Source of the DNA: Hyphomicrobiales bacterium
Lineage (GTDB): Bacteria; Pseudomonadota; Alphaproteobacteria; Rhizobiales; Xanthobacteraceae
Length of the DNA: 64,000 bases
NCBI GenBank assembly: GCA_009377695.1
Contig: WHTP01000005.1
Location: 23,068 to 87,067 of the forward strand
Direction of reading: 5' to 3'
Below are positions 48,079 to 59,513 of the stretch, in pieces; position 1 is the stretch's first letter; each line of letters begins with the position of its first letter. The notes below the pieces were generated by a model, which saw only the letters and a list, made by a program, of their open reading frames with translations, did not search any database and was not told where the DNA came from. The translations under genes were made by a program, and so were the position numbers.

Positions 48079-49494
48079 ATGACCGAGATCGTCACGCGCT
48101 TCGCCCCCTCACCCACCGGCTTCCTGCACATCGGCGGTGCGCGGACCGCGCTGTTCAATTGGCTGTACGCACGCGGCCATGGCGGCAAGATGCTGCTGCG
48201 GATCGAGGACACCGACCGCGAGCGCTCCTCCAAGGAGGCGATCGACGCGATTCTCGATGGCCTCAACTGGCTCGGCATCACCTGGGATGGGGATGCGATC
48301 TATCAGTTTGCCCGCGTCGCGCGGCATCGCGAGGTCGTCGAGCAGATGCTCGCATCCGGCGCGGCCTACCGATGCTACGCGACGCCCGAGGAACTCAACA
48401 CCATGCGCGAGCAGGCGCGGCAGGAGGGCCGCAAGCGGCTCTACGACGGACGCTGGCGCGACCGCAATCCGAGCGAGGCGCCGCCTGGCGTCAAGCCGGC
48501 GATCCGTCTCAAGGCCCCGTTGACGGGCGAGACCGTGATCGACGATCACGTGCAGGGCCGCGTGGTCTGGCAGAACGAGAACCTTGACGATCTCGTGCTG
48601 CTGCGCTCCGACGGCACGCCGACTTACATGCTGGCCGTTGTGGTCGACGATCACGACATGGGCGTCACGTACATCATCCGCGGCGACGACCATCTCGCCA
48701 ACGCACCGCGACAGAAACACATCTATGATGCCATGGGCTGGACGGTCCCGCAGATGGCGCACATTCCGCTGATCCACGGCCCGGACGGTGCCAAGCTCTC
48801 CAAGCGGCATGGAGCGTTGGGCATCGAAGCGTATCGAGCCATGGGATACCTGCCGGTGACGATGCGCAACTATCTTTCCCGGCTCGGCTGGAGCCATGGC
48901 GACCAGGAAATCTTCTCAACCGAAGAATTGATCGCGGCGTTCGATCTCCCGCATGTCGGTCGGTCGCCGGCGCGGCTCGACCTCGCACGGCTCGACAACC
49001 TCAACGGGCACTACATCCGCAAATGCTCCGACAGCGAATTGCTGGTCGAGATCGAGCGCATCCTGCCGCACATCGCCGGCGGCCAGGAGCTTGCCGCCAA
49101 GCTGACGCCGGAGCTGCGGCAACGCCTGTTAAGCGCAATGCCGGGCCTCAAGGAGCGCGCCAAGACGCTGCTCGAACTGCTTGAGGGCGCTCGCTATCTA
49201 TGGTCCGGACGGCCGCTTGAGCTCGACGAGAAGGCCGCCGGGGTATTGAGCGCTGGCGCGCGCGGATTGCTGCGCGAGCTGGTTGACGATCTCGATGGCC
49301 TGAGCACGTGGAATGCTGAGGCGACCGAGCAGGCGGTCCGCGCCTTTGCGGAGCGCAAGGAGACAAAGCTCGCCAACGTGGCGCAGCCGGTGCGCGCCGC
49401 GTTGACGGGCCGCACCACGTCGCCTCCGATCTTCGATGTGCTCGCGGTGCTCGGCAAGGATGAAAGCCTGGCCCGGCTGCGCGACCAGACGTAA
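48079..49494 (+). CDS. gltX: Glutamyl-tRNA synthetase
   Basis: 471 residues. Class I synthetase with [25 protein letters not shown] (HIGH) and [20 protein letters not shown] (KMSKS-like). The C-terminal anticodon-binding domain ends [23 protein letters not shown]. The downstream 180 bp to gltA contains a small hairpin (49615-49636) and no gene. Confidence 0.96.
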   Translation: MTEIVTRFAPSPTGFLHIGGARTALFNWLYARGHGGKMLLRIEDTDRERSSKEAIDAILDGLNWLGITWDGDAIYQFARVARHREVVEQMLASGAAYRCYATPEELNTMREQARQEGRKRLYDGRWRDRNPSEAPPGVKPAIRLKAPLTGETVIDDHVQGRVVWQNENLDDLVLLRSDGTPTYMLAVVVDDHDMGVTYIIRGDDHLANAPRQKHIYDAMGWTVPQMAHIPLIHGPDGAKLSKRHGALGIEAYRAMGYLPVTMRNYLSRLGWSHGDQEIFSTEELIAAFDLPHVGRSPARLDLARLDNLNGHYIRKCSDSELLVEIERILPHIAGGQELAAKLTPELRQRLLSAMPGLKERAKTLLELLEGARYLWSGRPLELDEKAAGVLSAGARGLLRELVDDLDGLSTWNAEATEQAVRAFAERKETKLANVAQPVRAALTGRTTSPPIFDVLAVLGKDESLARLRDQT

Positions 49495-49614
49495 GCAGGT
49501 CAAGCCCATCCTTCTTTGTGCTATGTGCCTGCCGCAGGGCTCCGTCTTGCAGCGCACACTTGAATAAGCTACGCAACCGGGGAACCTCCCCCCGCGGCCC
49601 GGCCGCAGTTCCAC

Positions 49615-49636
49615 CCCACAGACCGCACCCTGTGGG
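49615..49636. promoter_or_regulatory. CCCACAG/CTGTGGG hairpin in the gltA leader
   Basis: CCCACAG (49615-49621) and CTGTGGG (49630-49636) form a 7-bp stem with an 8-base loop, 40 bases before the gltA start. It could end the gltX transcript or structure the gltA leader; no U-tract follows. Confidence 0.35.
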
Positions 49637-49675
49637 AGACGATCCGCTGGGTCATCCAAAACCGAGGGCTCGAAC

Positions 49676-50986
49676 ATGGACGCGAAGACGAGCGCCAATA
49701 CCAAGCAAGGGCAGCTGACCATCGGCAATGAGAACTGGTCGTTTCCGATCTATGAGGGAACGATCGGTCCGTCGGTGATGGACATCTCCAAGCTCTACAA
49801 TCAGGCGGGGATCTTCACCTACGACCCGGGCTTCACCTCGACCGGAAGCTGCGAATCCAAGATCACCTATATCGACGGCGACGAAGGCATCCTGCTTTAC
49901 CGCGGCTATCCGATCGAGCAGATCGCCGAGCACGGCGACTTCCTCGAGACCTGCTATCTCCTGCTCTACGGCGAACTGCCGACCCCGTCCCAGAAGTCCG
50001 ACTTCGACAATCGTGTGACTCATCACACGATGGTGCACGAGCAGATGAGCCGATTCTATCAGGGCTTCCGCCGCGACGCCCATCCGATGGCGATCATGAC
50101 CGGATGCGTCGGCGCGCTTTCGGCATTCTATCATGACTCGACCGATATCTCCGATCCGCACCAGCGCATGGTCGCGTCGATCCGCATGATCGCGAAGATG
50201 CCGACGATCGCCTCGATGGCCTACAAGTACTCGGTCGGCCAGCCGTTTATCTATCCCAAAAATGAATTGGACTACGCGACCAACTTCCTGCGCATGTGCT
50301 TTGCCGTGCCTTGCGAGGAGTACAAGGCCAACGCCGTGCTGGCACGCGCCATGGACCGCATCTTCATCCTGCATGCGGACCACGAGCAGAACGCGTCGAC
50401 CTCGACGGTGCGGCTCGCCGGCTCCTCCGGTGCCAATCCGTTCGCCTGCATCGCGGCCGGCTGCGCGTCGCTATGGGGACCGGCCCACGGCGGCGCCAAC
50501 GAGGCCGCGCTCAAGATGCTCGCGGAGATCGGCCGCGTCGAACGCATTCCCGAATACATCAAGCGCGCCAAGGATAAGAACGACTCCTTCCGCCTGATGG
50601 GCTTCGGCCACCGAGTCTACAAGAACTATGATCCGCGCGCGAAGATCATGCAGAAGACCTGCCACGAAGTGCTCAACGAGATCGGAATCAAGGACGATCC
50701 GCTGCTCGACGTTGCGCTGGAACTCGAACGTATCGCGCTGTCGGATGAGTACTTCATCGAGAAGAAGCTCTATCCGAACATCGACTTCTATTCGGGCATC
50801 ACCCTCAAGGCGATGGGCTTCCCGACCGCCATGTTCACGGTGCTGTTCGCGGTCGCGCGCACGGTCGGCTGGATCGCCCAGTGGAAAGAGATGATCGAGG
50901 ATCCGGATCAGAAGATCGGCCGCCCGCGCCAGCTCTACACTGGCGCTCAGCGGCGCGACTATCAGCCAATCTCACGCCGAAAATAG
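49676..50986 (+). CDS. gltA: Citrate synthase
   Basis: 436 residues, the type II (hexameric) length. Condenses acetyl-CoA and oxaloacetate. N-terminal [20 protein letters not shown], catalytic His regions [25 protein letters not shown] and [15 protein letters not shown], and [18 protein letters not shown] are clear, with the catalytic Asp in NIDFYSGI. Convergent with lpxB; the short gap holds the tip of a repeat. Confidence 0.98.
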   Translation: MDAKTSANTKQGQLTIGNENWSFPIYEGTIGPSVMDISKLYNQAGIFTYDPGFTSTGSCESKITYIDGDEGILLYRGYPIEQIAEHGDFLETCYLLLYGELPTPSQKSDFDNRVTHHTMVHEQMSRFYQGFRRDAHPMAIMTGCVGALSAFYHDSTDISDPHQRMVASIRMIAKMPTIASMAYKYSVGQPFIYPKNELDYATNFLRMCFAVPCEEYKANAVLARAMDRIFILHADHEQNASTSTVRLAGSSGANPFACIAAGCASLWGPAHGGANEAALKMLAEIGRVERIPEYIKRAKDKNDSFRLMGFGHRVYKNYDPRAKIMQKTCHEVLNEIGIKDDPLLDVALELERIALSDEYFIEKKLYPNIDFYSGITLKAMGFPTAMFTVLFAVARTVGWIAQWKEMIEDPDQKIGRPRQLYTGAQRRDYQPISRRK

Positions 50987-51025
50987 GCGCACACGTCTTG
51001 TCGACTCGCGGTGCTCCTCATGCAC

Positions 51026-51106
51026 CGCTCATTCCTGCGCAAGCGGGAATCCAGAATCCGTTTTGATGTCTGGGTCCCCGCCTTCACCGGGACGAGCGGA
51101 AGATCT
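51026..51106. repeat. Interspersed palindrome overlapping the lpxB 3' end
   Basis: Imperfect arms GCGGGAATCCAGA and TCTGGGTCCCCGC within TCATTCCTGCGC...GGGACGAGCG resemble dispersed repeats with the TTCCTGCGCAAGCGGGAATCC signature found in many proteobacteria. It provides the last roughly 20 codons and the stop of lpxB. Confidence 0.75.
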
Positions 51107-52282
51107 TGCCGCGCACGACAGAACGATCTCCGCCGTGCGGCGGCTCGGGGATACCATCCCGACCTCCATGATCGAGTCGAGCCGAGCGAAAGCGTCGACC
51201 TGTCGTCGGCGTTGCGGACTGTCCGTCAGCAGCGGCGCGAAAGCATCGGCCAGACGTGCCGGCGTACAGTCCCGCTGCAAGAGCTCCGGTACCACGTTCT
51301 CGCCGATGACGAGATTGGCCAGGATGACGGACGGGACATTGATCGCGACCCGCGCGATTATCTCGTCAAACAAAGATACCTTGTAGGCGGCCACCATCGG
51401 CACGCCGGCGAGCGCCAGCTCGAGTGTGACGGTACCGGATTTTGTGAGCGCCGCCCGCGCGATGCGAAACGCCGCCCACTTTTCCGCCGGATCGACGATC
51501 ACGCGCGGCCGGATCGCCCAACGCGCCGTCGCCGCGACAATGCCGTCTCTGAGATGCGGGACCGTAGGCACCACCAGCTCGATTGCGCCGACGCGATGCT
51601 TCAAGAGCGCAATCGCTTCGCCAAACACGCCGGCCATCCTGGCAATCTCGCTGCGGCGGCTTCCGGGCATCACCAGCACCACCGGCGGATCGGCGCGCCG
51701 GCGGACGGCCTCGTCGGCATTGGGCCGCAGCGCCTCCAACTGCTCGATCAACGGGTGCCCGACATAGCTGCAGGGCGGGCCGCCAAGCCGCTCATGCACC
51801 TGCGGTTCGAATGGCAGCAACGCAAGAACGTGGTCGACATAGGCACGCATGGCGCGCGCGCGTCCCGGACGCCACGCCCAGACCGATGGCGAGACGTAAT
51901 CCACGATCGGAATCGACGGAGACCGCTTGCGGACCCGCCGCGCGATCCGGTGCGTCAGCTCCGGGCTGTCAATGATGACGAGCACGTCCGGCCGTGCCGC
52001 CACCACTGCGTCGGAAACATCGCGGATATATCGAACGATCGCAGGCAGATGCGTGATCACGCCAAACCCGATGATGGCAAAGTGCTGAGCCGGCACAAGC
52101 GGCTCAAGCCCTTCCTCCAACATCTCGCCGCCCCCGATGCCGATCAGTCGTATCGGTTGCCGCTTTGATTTCAAGGCGCGCATGAGCGCCGCGCCCAGGC
52201 GCTCACCTGACGCCTCGTCCGCGATGATGCAGATGGTCAGCGCCTTGCTCGGGCCTGCATCCTCGTCGGTTGAGACCGTCAC
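51029..52282 (-). CDS. lpxB: Lipid-A-disaccharide synthase
   Basis: 417 residues from a GTG overlapping the lpxI stop. Glycosyltransferase family 19: IADEASGERLGAALM, IIDSPELTHRIARRVR, DYVSPSVWAWRPGRA, YVGHPLIE, LMPGSRRSEI-type VLVMPGSRRSEIARM and SGTVTLELALAGVPMVAAYK. Joins UDP-diacylglucosamine and lipid X. The tail GEGGDPDIKTDSGFPLAQE is encoded by the repeat at 51026-51106 and extends the protein some 20 residues beyond the usual end. Confidence 0.96.
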   Translation of the reverse strand: MTVSTDEDAGPSKALTICIIADEASGERLGAALMRALKSKRQPIRLIGIGGGEMLEEGLEPLVPAQHFAIIGFGVITHLPAIVRYIRDVSDAVVAARPDVLVIIDSPELTHRIARRVRKRSPSIPIVDYVSPSVWAWRPGRARAMRAYVDHVLALLPFEPQVHERLGGPPCSYVGHPLIEQLEALRPNADEAVRRRADPPVVLVMPGSRRSEIARMAGVFGEAIALLKHRVGAIELVVPTVPHLRDGIVAATARWAIRPRVIVDPAEKWAAFRIARAALTKSGTVTLELALAGVPMVAAYKVSLFDEIIARVAINVPSVILANLVIGENVVPELLQRDCTPARLADAFAPLLTDSPQRRRQVDAFARLDSIMEVGMVSPSRRTAEIVLSCAARSSARPGEGGDPDIKTDSGFPLAQE

Positions 52283-53160
52283 GGCGCGCTCCCAGGACGC
52301 CGCCTTCCCACGACAAACAGGCCGGCGCGGTCCGCCGCCTCGGCCACCCGCAACGGCTCAGCGATCACGGTCTCGCCCGCAGCGACGGCGATGCCGGCTA
52401 GCCCGGCGCGGGCGGCTTTTTCAACGGTGCGAGGTCCGAGCGAAGGGAGGTCGATTCGCCGATCCTGCGTTGGCTTCGGCGACTTGACCAGCACGCCGGT
52501 CTTATCCGGGATCCGGATGCGGCCCTCGGCGCGCAGCGCCGCGATGCGGTCAAGCATGTGATCGGTGCCTTCAGCCGCTTCGACCGCCAGCACGCGATCG
52601 TCGGCGATGACAGCAGCCTGCCCGACGTCGAAATGCGCGATCGCGGAAATAAGCTCAAACCCGCGCGCGATATCCTGCCCGTGCACCTCGGTCGGCTTGA
52701 TGAGACCTAATGGCCCTTCGCCGACCAGAATCTCCGGCGCCACCTCATGCGCTCCGATCAAGCGAAATCCCTGCTCCTCCATCATCCTGGCGACGCCCGA
52801 CAGAAGCTTGTCGTCCCCACCCCTGAACATACGGATGGCTCTCGGCAGCAAGCGCAGAGTGAGCCAGTCGATCCGCAGCTCGCGGATCGCCGGACGGATG
52901 GCATTGCCGATCATAACGACGTCGCGACAGCCTTCCATACGGGCAAGACGGCAAAATCGCCCGGCGCTCCCCAGATGCAGCCAATGATGCCGGTACGCGG
53001 CGAAGGCTGCCGGATCGGCCCAGCCGTGAATCGGAAACAGCACGACGGAGCGCCCGTTGCGCCGCACCGTGTCGGCGACCGTCAAAGGAAGACTGCCGCC
53101 GCCGCAAATGATGGCAACAGGGCCGCCATCAATGTCGGTCAATGCGCGCTGCTCGCTCAT
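52279..53160 (-). CDS. lpxI: UDP-2,3-diacylglucosamine pyrophosphatase (LpxI type)
   Basis: 293 residues, DUF1009 family, which replaces LpxH in alphaproteobacteria. VAIICGGGSLPLTVADTVRRNG at the N-terminus and VLVKSPKPTQDRRIDLPSLGPRTVE and AVAAGETVIAE in the C-terminal domain are characteristic. Hydrolyses UDP-diacylglucosamine to lipid X for LpxB. Overlaps lpxA and lpxB by 4 bp each. Confidence 0.95.
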   Translation of the reverse strand: MSEQRALTDIDGGPVAIICGGGSLPLTVADTVRRNGRSVVLFPIHGWADPAAFAAYRHHWLHLGSAGRFCRLARMEGCRDVVMIGNAIRPAIRELRIDWLTLRLLPRAIRMFRGGDDKLLSGVARMMEEQGFRLIGAHEVAPEILVGEGPLGLIKPTEVHGQDIARGFELISAIAHFDVGQAAVIADDRVLAVEAAEGTDHMLDRIAALRAEGRIRIPDKTGVLVKSPKPTQDRRIDLPSLGPRTVEKAARAGLAGIAVAAGETVIAEPLRVAEAADRAGLFVVGRRRPGSAP

Positions 53161-53993
53161 CTCACCGCAGCGGCGGGTTCAGCGGATTTGCCGGAGCGTT
53201 CCGGCATCATCAGCGGCCGATGTCTCGGCGCATGCATGAAGTCGACGATCTTTCCAACCAAGGGATGTCCGCCGAATTCGCGTTCGACGGCGGAGCGCCG
53301 CTCGTCGAATGTCGCATCGCCGTGGAACAGCAATCGATAGGCGCGCCACACATGCTTGATGTCGTCGCGCGAGAAGCCCCTGCGCTTCATGCCGACGAGA
53401 TTGACGCCCTCGAGGAAAGCACGCTGTCCGATCGCGAGGCCGAACGGAATGATGTCGGCCGCCACGCCGCTGACGCCGGACACCATCGCTCCTTCCCCGA
53501 TGTGCACGAACTGGAGCACCGCAACCTGACCTCCGAGGACGGTGAAGTCGCCGACCGACACGTGTCCGCCGAGGACCGCATTGTTGGCGAAGGTCACATC
53601 GTTCCCGACATGGCAATCATGTCCGACGTGAGCGCCGACCATCAGCATGCAGCGGTCGCCAACCGTCGTGGCGCCGCCGCCATCCTCGGTTCCGGTGTTC
53701 ATCGTGACGTTTTCGCGGATATCGCAGTCCGCCCCGACGACGAGTGTCGTAGCACCACCCCGATATCGGGTGGACTGCGGCGGCCCGCCCAGCGATGCGG
53801 ACGGCGCAATCCGGGTGCCTGGACCGATGGTCGTGTGCCCGGCAATGTGAACGTTTGCGACCAAGTTGACGTGTTCGCCCAGCGTGACATGCGGCCCGAC
53901 CGTGCAGAACGGCCCAATGACGACCCCTTGTCCGATCGTCGCTTGCCGGTCGACCCGGGCGGTCGGGTCGATCTGCGTCTCGCCTGACATCAT
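53157..53993 (-). CDS. lpxA: UDP-N-acetylglucosamine acyltransferase
   Basis: 278 residues from an ATG overlapping the fabZ stop (ATGA); a second ATG follows directly. Left-handed beta-helix hexapeptide repeats run through the first 190 residues ([40 protein letters not shown] with catalytic His region [12 protein letters not shown]), then the helical C-terminus ([23 protein letters not shown]). First step of lipid A synthesis. Confidence 0.97.
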   Translation of the reverse strand: MMSGETQIDPTARVDRQATIGQGVVIGPFCTVGPHVTLGEHVNLVANVHIAGHTTIGPGTRIAPSASLGGPPQSTRYRGGATTLVVGADCDIRENVTMNTGTEDGGGATTVGDRCMLMVGAHVGHDCHVGNDVTFANNAVLGGHVSVGDFTVLGGQVAVLQFVHIGEGAMVSGVSGVAADIIPFGLAIGQRAFLEGVNLVGMKRRGFSRDDIKHVWRAYRLLFHGDATFDERRSAVEREFGGHPLVGKIVDFMHAPRHRPLMMPERSGKSAEPAAAVR

Positions 53994-54451
53994 CGCGGCG
54001 AGACCATCGCGCCGACTTCGGCCTCGGCGACAAGCGTGGCGTCGACCTTTGCCTCGGCCCGATACCACCACATGTTTCTCTTGTGAGCGATCTTCGTCAC
54101 ATGAAATTCGACGGTGTCCCCTGGGACGACGGGCTTGCGGAATTTCGCCTTGTCGATCGTCATGAAGAAAACCGTCTTCGGGCCATCGCCCATATTGTTT
54201 GCGAGGGCGCACAACGCGCCGGCGGTCTGCGCCATCCCTTCCACGAGCAAGACGCCCGGAAACACCGGGTTGCCGGGAAAATGCCCGAGAAACTGCGGCT
54301 CGTTCGCGGTCACATTCTTGATCCCAATGGCCGAATTGTCTCCCTGCATGTTGATGATGCGGTCGACCATCAGAAACGGATAGCGATGCGGCAGCGCTTT
54401 CAGGATTTCGGCAATATCGGCCGTGCCCAACGTCGTGGCAGTCTCATTCAT
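53990..54451 (-). CDS. fabZ: 3-hydroxyacyl-ACP dehydratase FabZ
   Basis: 153 residues from the ATG at 54451 ([17 protein letters not shown]), overlapping the lpxD end. Hot-dog fold with [14 protein letters not shown], catalytic His in [18 protein letters not shown] and Glu in [11 protein letters not shown]. Supplies hydroxyacyl/enoyl-ACP balance beside the lipid A genes, the standard location. Confidence 0.97.
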   Translation of the reverse strand: MNETATTLGTADIAEILKALPHRYPFLMVDRIINMQGDNSAIGIKNVTANEPQFLGHFPGNPVFPGVLLVEGMAQTAGALCALANNMGDGPKTVFFMTIDKAKFRKPVVPGDTVEFHVTKIAHKRNMWWYRAEAKVDATLVAEAEVGAMVSPR

Positions 54452-55532
54452 CGGACGGCTCCGCGTCCCGCTCGGACTTTGCTTTCGATGACGACTTGCC
54501 TGCGGAGCGCATGACCACCATGGCCCGCCAATAGTCACGGCCGCGCATCGCCGGATAGCCGACCCAGGTTTCTCCGGCGGGGATGTCCGACAGGATACCA
54601 CTCTTGGCGCCGATCCTGGCGCCCTCGCCGATCGTCAAGTTGTCGGCGATCCCGACCTGCCCTCCCATCACGACGTAGTCTCCAATCACGACGCTGCCCG
54701 AGATTCCGACTTGCGCCGCCACCACGCAGTGCCGGCCAATGGAGATATTGTGGGCGACCTGCACCTGGTTGTCGATCTTGGTGCCCTCGCCAATGACCGT
54801 GTCACGCAGCCCGCCGCGGTCAATCGACGTGCCCGCGCCGATTTCCACATCATCTTGGATGATCACCCGGCCGATCTGCGGAATCTTACGATGCCCACCG
54901 GGCCCCATGACAAACCCAAACCCATCCTGGCCGATGCGGCAGCCCGCATGCAGGATCACCCGGTCGCCAATCAGGGCGTATGCGATCGAAGCATTCGGGC
55001 CGATCGCGCAATCACGGCCAATGCGAACCTGAGCCCCGATGACGGCATTGGCGGCGATGACGGTTCCCGACCCGATCTCGGCGCCTGCGCCGATCACTGC
55101 ACCGGGATCGATGGTGACACCACTTTCCAGGCGCGCGCTCGGATGCACGACCGCGCCGGGGGCGACACCCGGAGCAGAGGCGCCGCCGGCAAACAGCGAT
55201 GACGGCCGCAGTGCGTCCGGAAACAAAGTGCGGGCGACGTTGACGAAGGCGTGGAACGGCTTCTCTACGACCAGCAGGGCGATGTTCGGGGGGACGTGTT
55301 CTGCAAGCCGCGGGCTCGCGAGGCAAGCGCCGGCGGCGCACGCGCGGGCCGCCTCCGCGAACTTGGCGCTATCGAGGAACACCAGGTCCGACGGGCCGCC
55401 TCGATCGAGCGTTGCGATGCCCGCGATCACGCGTGCGGGATCGGCACGATGGCGCAGCTCAGCGCCGGTGAGCTTCGCGATCTCGCCGACGCTAATCTGC
55501 CTGTCGCCCCGAAAAAAGGACCGCGCGCTCAT
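54444..55532 (-). CDS. lpxD: UDP-3-O-(3-hydroxyacyl)glucosamine N-acyltransferase
   Basis: 362 residues from the ATG at 55532, GGAG four bases before it. N-terminal uridine-binding domain ([41 protein letters not shown]), then hexapeptide repeats with the catalytic His region ([23 protein letters not shown] [17 protein letters not shown]), then a helical, Lys/Ser-rich tail. Third step of lipid A synthesis; lies 34 bp after bamA. Confidence 0.96.
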   Translation of the reverse strand: MSARSFFRGDRQISVGEIAKLTGAELRHRADPARVIAGIATLDRGGPSDLVFLDSAKFAEAARACAAGACLASPRLAEHVPPNIALLVVEKPFHAFVNVARTLFPDALRPSSLFAGGASAPGVAPGAVVHPSARLESGVTIDPGAVIGAGAEIGSGTVIAANAVIGAQVRIGRDCAIGPNASIAYALIGDRVILHAGCRIGQDGFGFVMGPGGHRKIPQIGRVIIQDDVEIGAGTSIDRGGLRDTVIGEGTKIDNQVQVAHNISIGRHCVVAAQVGISGSVVIGDYVVMGGQVGIADNLTIGEGARIGAKSGILSDIPAGETWVGYPAMRGRDYWRAMVVMRSAGKSSSKAKSERDAEPSDE

Positions 55533-55566
55533 ACAACTCCGACCGGGCGGCGACCGACCGCTCAAC

Positions 55567-58044
55567 TTAAAATGTTGTGCCGCCGCTGAAACGGAAGACC
55601 TGGGTGCGATCCCAAGGCTGCTTTGTGATCGGATAGGCAAGATCGAAGCGCAACGGACCGAACGGGGATGCCCAGAGCAGGCCCACGCCTACCGACGAAT
55701 TCACGAACATGCCGTTGCTCGACGGATTGAGGAATTCGCCTGTCGCACCAGGCAGGGGCGGCAGCCATGAAGTCGGACCGGTATAGTTCCACAATGAGCC
55801 AGCGTCAGCGAAGACGGCAAGCTTGATGCCGACCTCCTTGGGCGCGAAGAACAGCGGCGTCTGGAATTCGACGCTGGCGCCCCAGTAGGCCGATCCGCCG
55901 AGGGCATCCTGTCGGGTGCCCTGCGTCAAGTCTCGGGGACCAATGCCGGACGGGGCAAAGCCGCGAACCAGGTTCGGACCCATCTGGAAGTGATCCAGCA
56001 TCCGCAGCCCGTCGTCACCCCAACCGTGGATGTAACCGCCCTGCAGGCGCAGCACGCCGATGACGTCCCCGATCGGCTCGTAGTAGCTGCGCACATCGGC
56101 GGTCGTGCGGATGTACTGCACGTCACCGCCGACGCCGGCGAAGTCCTGCTTCAGGACCGCAAGAACGCCGCTGGTGGGATTGCGGTTGTTGTCGAGCGTG
56201 TTGTAGGCGAGGTCATAGCCGACCAGCGACGTGACGGCCGTCCCCTGCGAGAGCTCACGCCGAACCGCGAGCGACGCTTCGCCGTCTGCATAGCAATTCG
56301 CGATGCCGTCATAACCGACCGGTGGAGGAAACAAGCCGACCGCACCTGGCGTCGGGAACGTATTGCTCCAATTCGGATCGATATTGTTACAATTCCGCAA
56401 AGCTTGCGGAATCTCGATCTTCTGGCTGTATGCCGAGTACCGCAACTGCAGCGACAGGTCTTCGCGCAATGTAAAGCCAAGCCGCAAACCACCGCCGGTC
56501 GTGCGCGTTTCGTAGGAGACGAAGTTGGTCGCTCGCTGGATGCGCGAGAAGAGGTCGACACCGAGCGCCACACGATAGCCGAGCAGATAGGGCTCGACGA
56601 AGGATACCGAGTAGCCCGACGAGTACTGGCCATACTGCACGGACGCCTTGGCGTAGAGGCCATAACCCATCAGGTTGCGCTCGCCGACGCTCACTTCCGC
56701 CAGCAGCCCGTCAGAGGTGGAGTAGCCGCCGCCGATCGAGAACTCGCCGGTCGACTGCTCCTCGACCAAGACATTGATGATGACACGGTCCGGCGACGAG
56801 CCGGGCTCGGTCATGATCTTGACCTCTTTGAAGTAACCGAGGTTGCGCAACCGCCGCTCGGCGCGATTGATCAGCGCGCGGTTGTACGGATCGCCTTCGG
56901 CGACGTCGAATTCACGCCGAATCACGTGATCGCGGGTTCGCGTGTTGCCGCGAACATTGATCTGCTCGATGTAAAGTCGCTGGCCGTCGTCGACCGTGTA
57001 GATGAGATTGACGAGGCGCGCCTCGTAGTCGCGGTCAGCACGCGGCCGCACGACCGCAAACGCGTACCCCTGACGCGACGCCTCGATCGTCATCTCCTCG
57101 ACCGACTTCTCGAGCGCTTCCGCGTTGTACACGTCGCCCGGCGATGTTCTGATCTTCGAGCGCATCAAGCCAGGGTCGACGGCGCGCACGTTCGAGCGAA
57201 CGTCGACTGCGCCCACTCGATACTGCTCGCCTTCCTCGATCGTGTAGACCACGACGAATCCGTTCCGTTGCGGATCGAACTCAGCCGCAGCGGAGACGAC
57301 ACGAACGTCGATGTAGCCGTTCTTGAGATAGAACCGTCGCAGCAGCTCACGGTCGGCCTCGAGCCGGTCCTGATCGTAGATGTTCGTGCTTTGCAGGAAC
57401 GACAGGATGTTGGTCTGGGTCGTCTTGATGACGTCCTTCAATCGGAACGACGAGTACGCGCGGTTGCCGGCGAATTCGACCGACAGGATCGTGGTCTTGC
57501 CGCCTTCCGAGATCTCATAGACGAGATCGACACGGCCGTTCGGAAGATCGATGATTTTCGGGACCACGTTGACGTCATAGCGGCCACTACGACGATAGAC
57601 TTCGACAAGGCGTTGCACATCCGACTGCACGACGCCGCGCGACAGCGTCCCGCGCTCTTTCGACTGGATCTCGAGCTTGAGCTGATCGTCCTTGACCCGG
57701 GTATTACCCTCGAATGCAATCCGGTTGATCACCGGATTTTCCACAACCGTCACGATGATCCGGCCACCCGCCTGCCGGATGTTGACCTCCTGGAACAGCC
57801 CGGTCCCGTAGAGGGTCTTGTAGGCTTCATCAATCTCGTAGGCACCAAGCCGGCCGCTCGGACCGGGACGGAAATAGGAGCGGATGGTGGCCGCCTCGAC
57901 CCGGCGATTGCCTTGAACCTCGATATTGCTCTGCGCATAGGCGCTGGTCGACGGCAGCACCACAGGCGCCGCACCGAGTATCAAACTCCAGAGGACCAGC
58001 CCAACCGCGCCTAGCCCCCGAATAAGCCGCAGACCAAACTTCAC
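55567..58044 (-). CDS. bamA: Outer membrane protein assembly factor BamA
   Basis: 825 residues from a GTG at 58044 ([15 protein letters not shown] if read as Met), preferred over an ATG at 58092 because it gives a proper signal peptide ending STSAYAQS. Five POTRA domains follow (starting [18 protein letters not shown]; the fifth [32 protein letters not shown]), then the 16-strand beta-barrel with the VRGF motif ([15 protein letters not shown]) and a C-terminal Phe (RFSGGTTF). Inserts beta-barrel proteins into the outer membrane. Confidence 0.97.
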   Translation of the reverse strand: MKFGLRLIRGLGAVGLVLWSLILGAAPVVLPSTSAYAQSNIEVQGNRRVEAATIRSYFRPGPSGRLGAYEIDEAYKTLYGTGLFQEVNIRQAGGRIIVTVVENPVINRIAFEGNTRVKDDQLKLEIQSKERGTLSRGVVQSDVQRLVEVYRRSGRYDVNVVPKIIDLPNGRVDLVYEISEGGKTTILSVEFAGNRAYSSFRLKDVIKTTQTNILSFLQSTNIYDQDRLEADRELLRRFYLKNGYIDVRVVSAAAEFDPQRNGFVVVYTIEEGEQYRVGAVDVRSNVRAVDPGLMRSKIRTSPGDVYNAEALEKSVEEMTIEASRQGYAFAVVRPRADRDYEARLVNLIYTVDDGQRLYIEQINVRGNTRTRDHVIRREFDVAEGDPYNRALINRAERRLRNLGYFKEVKIMTEPGSSPDRVIINVLVEEQSTGEFSIGGGYSTSDGLLAEVSVGERNLMGYGLYAKASVQYGQYSSGYSVSFVEPYLLGYRVALGVDLFSRIQRATNFVSYETRTTGGGLRLGFTLREDLSLQLRYSAYSQKIEIPQALRNCNNIDPNWSNTFPTPGAVGLFPPPVGYDGIANCYADGEASLAVRRELSQGTAVTSLVGYDLAYNTLDNNRNPTSGVLAVLKQDFAGVGGDVQYIRTTADVRSYYEPIGDVIGVLRLQGGYIHGWGDDGLRMLDHFQMGPNLVRGFAPSGIGPRDLTQGTRQDALGGSAYWGASVEFQTPLFFAPKEVGIKLAVFADAGSLWNYTGPTSWLPPLPGATGEFLNPSSNGMFVNSSVGVGLLWASPFGPLRFDLAYPITKQPWDRTQVFRFSGGTTF

Positions 58045-58246
58045 GCCCTTACCCCCTCGAACCCGCCATATTCCCCAGGGTCGCCGAACCATTGCGACTC
58101 CCCGCTTCTACAGGGATTTGGTCGCAGCGAAAACCAACCTATCCGCGCTTCGTGTTTTGCCCCCAAACCGTTGCCCAGACACAACAATCGCCGCCTAAAT
58201 CACGCCTTAATCACGATTTTGACCCCGACTCGGTCCACAGGCTTGC

Positions 58247-58288
58247 GATCAAGGCTTGGGCCCATGATCAAGACTTGATCAAGACTTG
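58247..58288. repeat. Three copies of a 12-bp direct repeat at the rseP 3' end
   Basis: GATCAAGGCTTG (58247), GATCAAGACTTG (58266) and GATCAAGACTTG (58277) lie at and just after the rseP stop on the minus strand. The rseP stop (TGA, 58279-58281) is inside the third copy. Confidence 0.75.
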
Positions 58289-59442
58289 GGCCATAGGGCC
58301 GCGAGTCGCCCGATGTCGTTGTAGGTCGCGAATACCATCAGCATCAAAACCAGCGCCATTCCAATCCGGAATCCGTATTCTTGCGCCCGTTCGGACAAAG
58401 GCCGGCCCCTCGCCGCCTCGATCGAATAGAACAAAAGGTGGCCGCCATCGAGCAACGGGACCGGGAACAGGTTGAGCATGCCGATCGACACCGAGATCAT
58501 CGCAACGAACTGGACCAGCAGCGAAAAGCTCACGCTCGCCACCTGGCCAGACATCTGCGCGATCATGATTGGCCCGCCAAGTTGATCGGCCGACGCCCGT
58601 CCGGCGAAGATTCGCCAGATGTAGGTCATCGTCTGCTCGATCAGTGCCCAGGTCTCGGTGAATCCGATTCCCACGGCGGTCAGGAACCCGACTCGCTCGA
58701 ATCGCACCTCGTCGGCCGCCAGCGACCGCGTGATCCCCAGCACTCCCATGCGATGGGTGTTGCCGAAATTGTCTTTCACATCCTGCAGCGCGGGAACCGC
58801 CGTGAGCGCGACCTGCTTGCCGGCGCGTTCCACAACGACGGCAAGCTCCTCGCCGGCGCTGAAGCTGACGATGCGCTGCATGTCCGCAAAGCTGCGAATC
58901 GAGCGGCCATTGATTGATTGCACGACATCGCCGGGCTGGAAGCCGGCGGCCATGGCCGCACTGTTGGGCTGAACGGTATCGACGCGCGGGAGCGTGCTCT
59001 GCCGGCCGTAGATCATCGCCGCGGCGGCGAAGATCAGGATCGCCAGAACGAAATTGGCCATCGGACCCGCAACGACGATAGCGGCACGCGGCCCGACCTT
59101 CTGGTGGATAAAGCTGACCTTACGATCGGCCTCCGACATGGTCGCGATCGCGGCCTGATCAGGAACACTGGCAGCGTTCTCGTCGCCGAAGAACTTGACG
59201 TAACCGCCAAGAGGAATCGCGGAGACCTTCCAGCGGGTTCCGTAACGGTCGTTGAAGCCGAACAGCTCGGGTCCGAAACCGATGGAGAAGACCAGCACCC
59301 GAACGCCATACCAGCGCGCGACCAGAAAATGGCCGAGCTCGTGGATGAAGACCACGATCGTCAGAACGAACAAAAAAGCAGCCAGCGCGTACAGGATGCT
59401 AAATCCCCACGCTCCCATGCTCGGCAGAATTTCAAGTCCCAT
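58279..59442 (-). CDS. rseP: Site-2 protease RseP (regulated intramembrane metalloprotease)
   Basis: 387 residues. HELGH in VFIHELGHFLVARWYGV within the first membrane helix is the zinc site, a PDZ domain sits around residues 130-220 (VDTVQPNSAAMAAGFQPGDVVQSINGRSI), and LFPVPLLDGGHLLFYSIEAARGRPLSE is the C-terminal LDG motif. Cleaves membrane-bound anti-sigma factors. Between dxr and bamA, the usual order. Confidence 0.96.
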   Translation of the reverse strand: MGLEILPSMGAWGFSILYALAAFLFVLTIVVFIHELGHFLVARWYGVRVLVFSIGFGPELFGFNDRYGTRWKVSAIPLGGYVKFFGDENAASVPDQAAIATMSEADRKVSFIHQKVGPRAAIVVAGPMANFVLAILIFAAAAMIYGRQSTLPRVDTVQPNSAAMAAGFQPGDVVQSINGRSIRSFADMQRIVSFSAGEELAVVVERAGKQVALTAVPALQDVKDNFGNTHRMGVLGITRSLAADEVRFERVGFLTAVGIGFTETWALIEQTMTYIWRIFAGRASADQLGGPIMIAQMSGQVASVSFSLLVQFVAMISVSIGMLNLFPVPLLDGGHLLFYSIEAARGRPLSERAQEYGFRIGMALVLMLMVFATYNDIGRLAALWPKS

Positions 59443-59477
59443 GATTCGGCTATTCCCCGCCCCCGCCGCGGTTACGT

Positions 59478-59513
59478 CACTGACGCCATGTGGTTCACTG
59501 ACGCCATGTGGTT
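59478..59513. repeat. Two 18-bp direct repeats abutting the dxr stop
   Basis: CACTGACGCCATGTGGTT occurs twice without gap (59478-59495 and 59496-59513), directly before the CTAG that contains the dxr stop (59514-59516 on the minus strand). The rest of the dxr-rseP gap is empty. Confidence 0.85.

Noticed and set aside
55990..58014. 674-codon plus-strand frame opposite bamA
   Set aside because: Antisense shadow of bamA, which has clear POTRA and barrel signatures.
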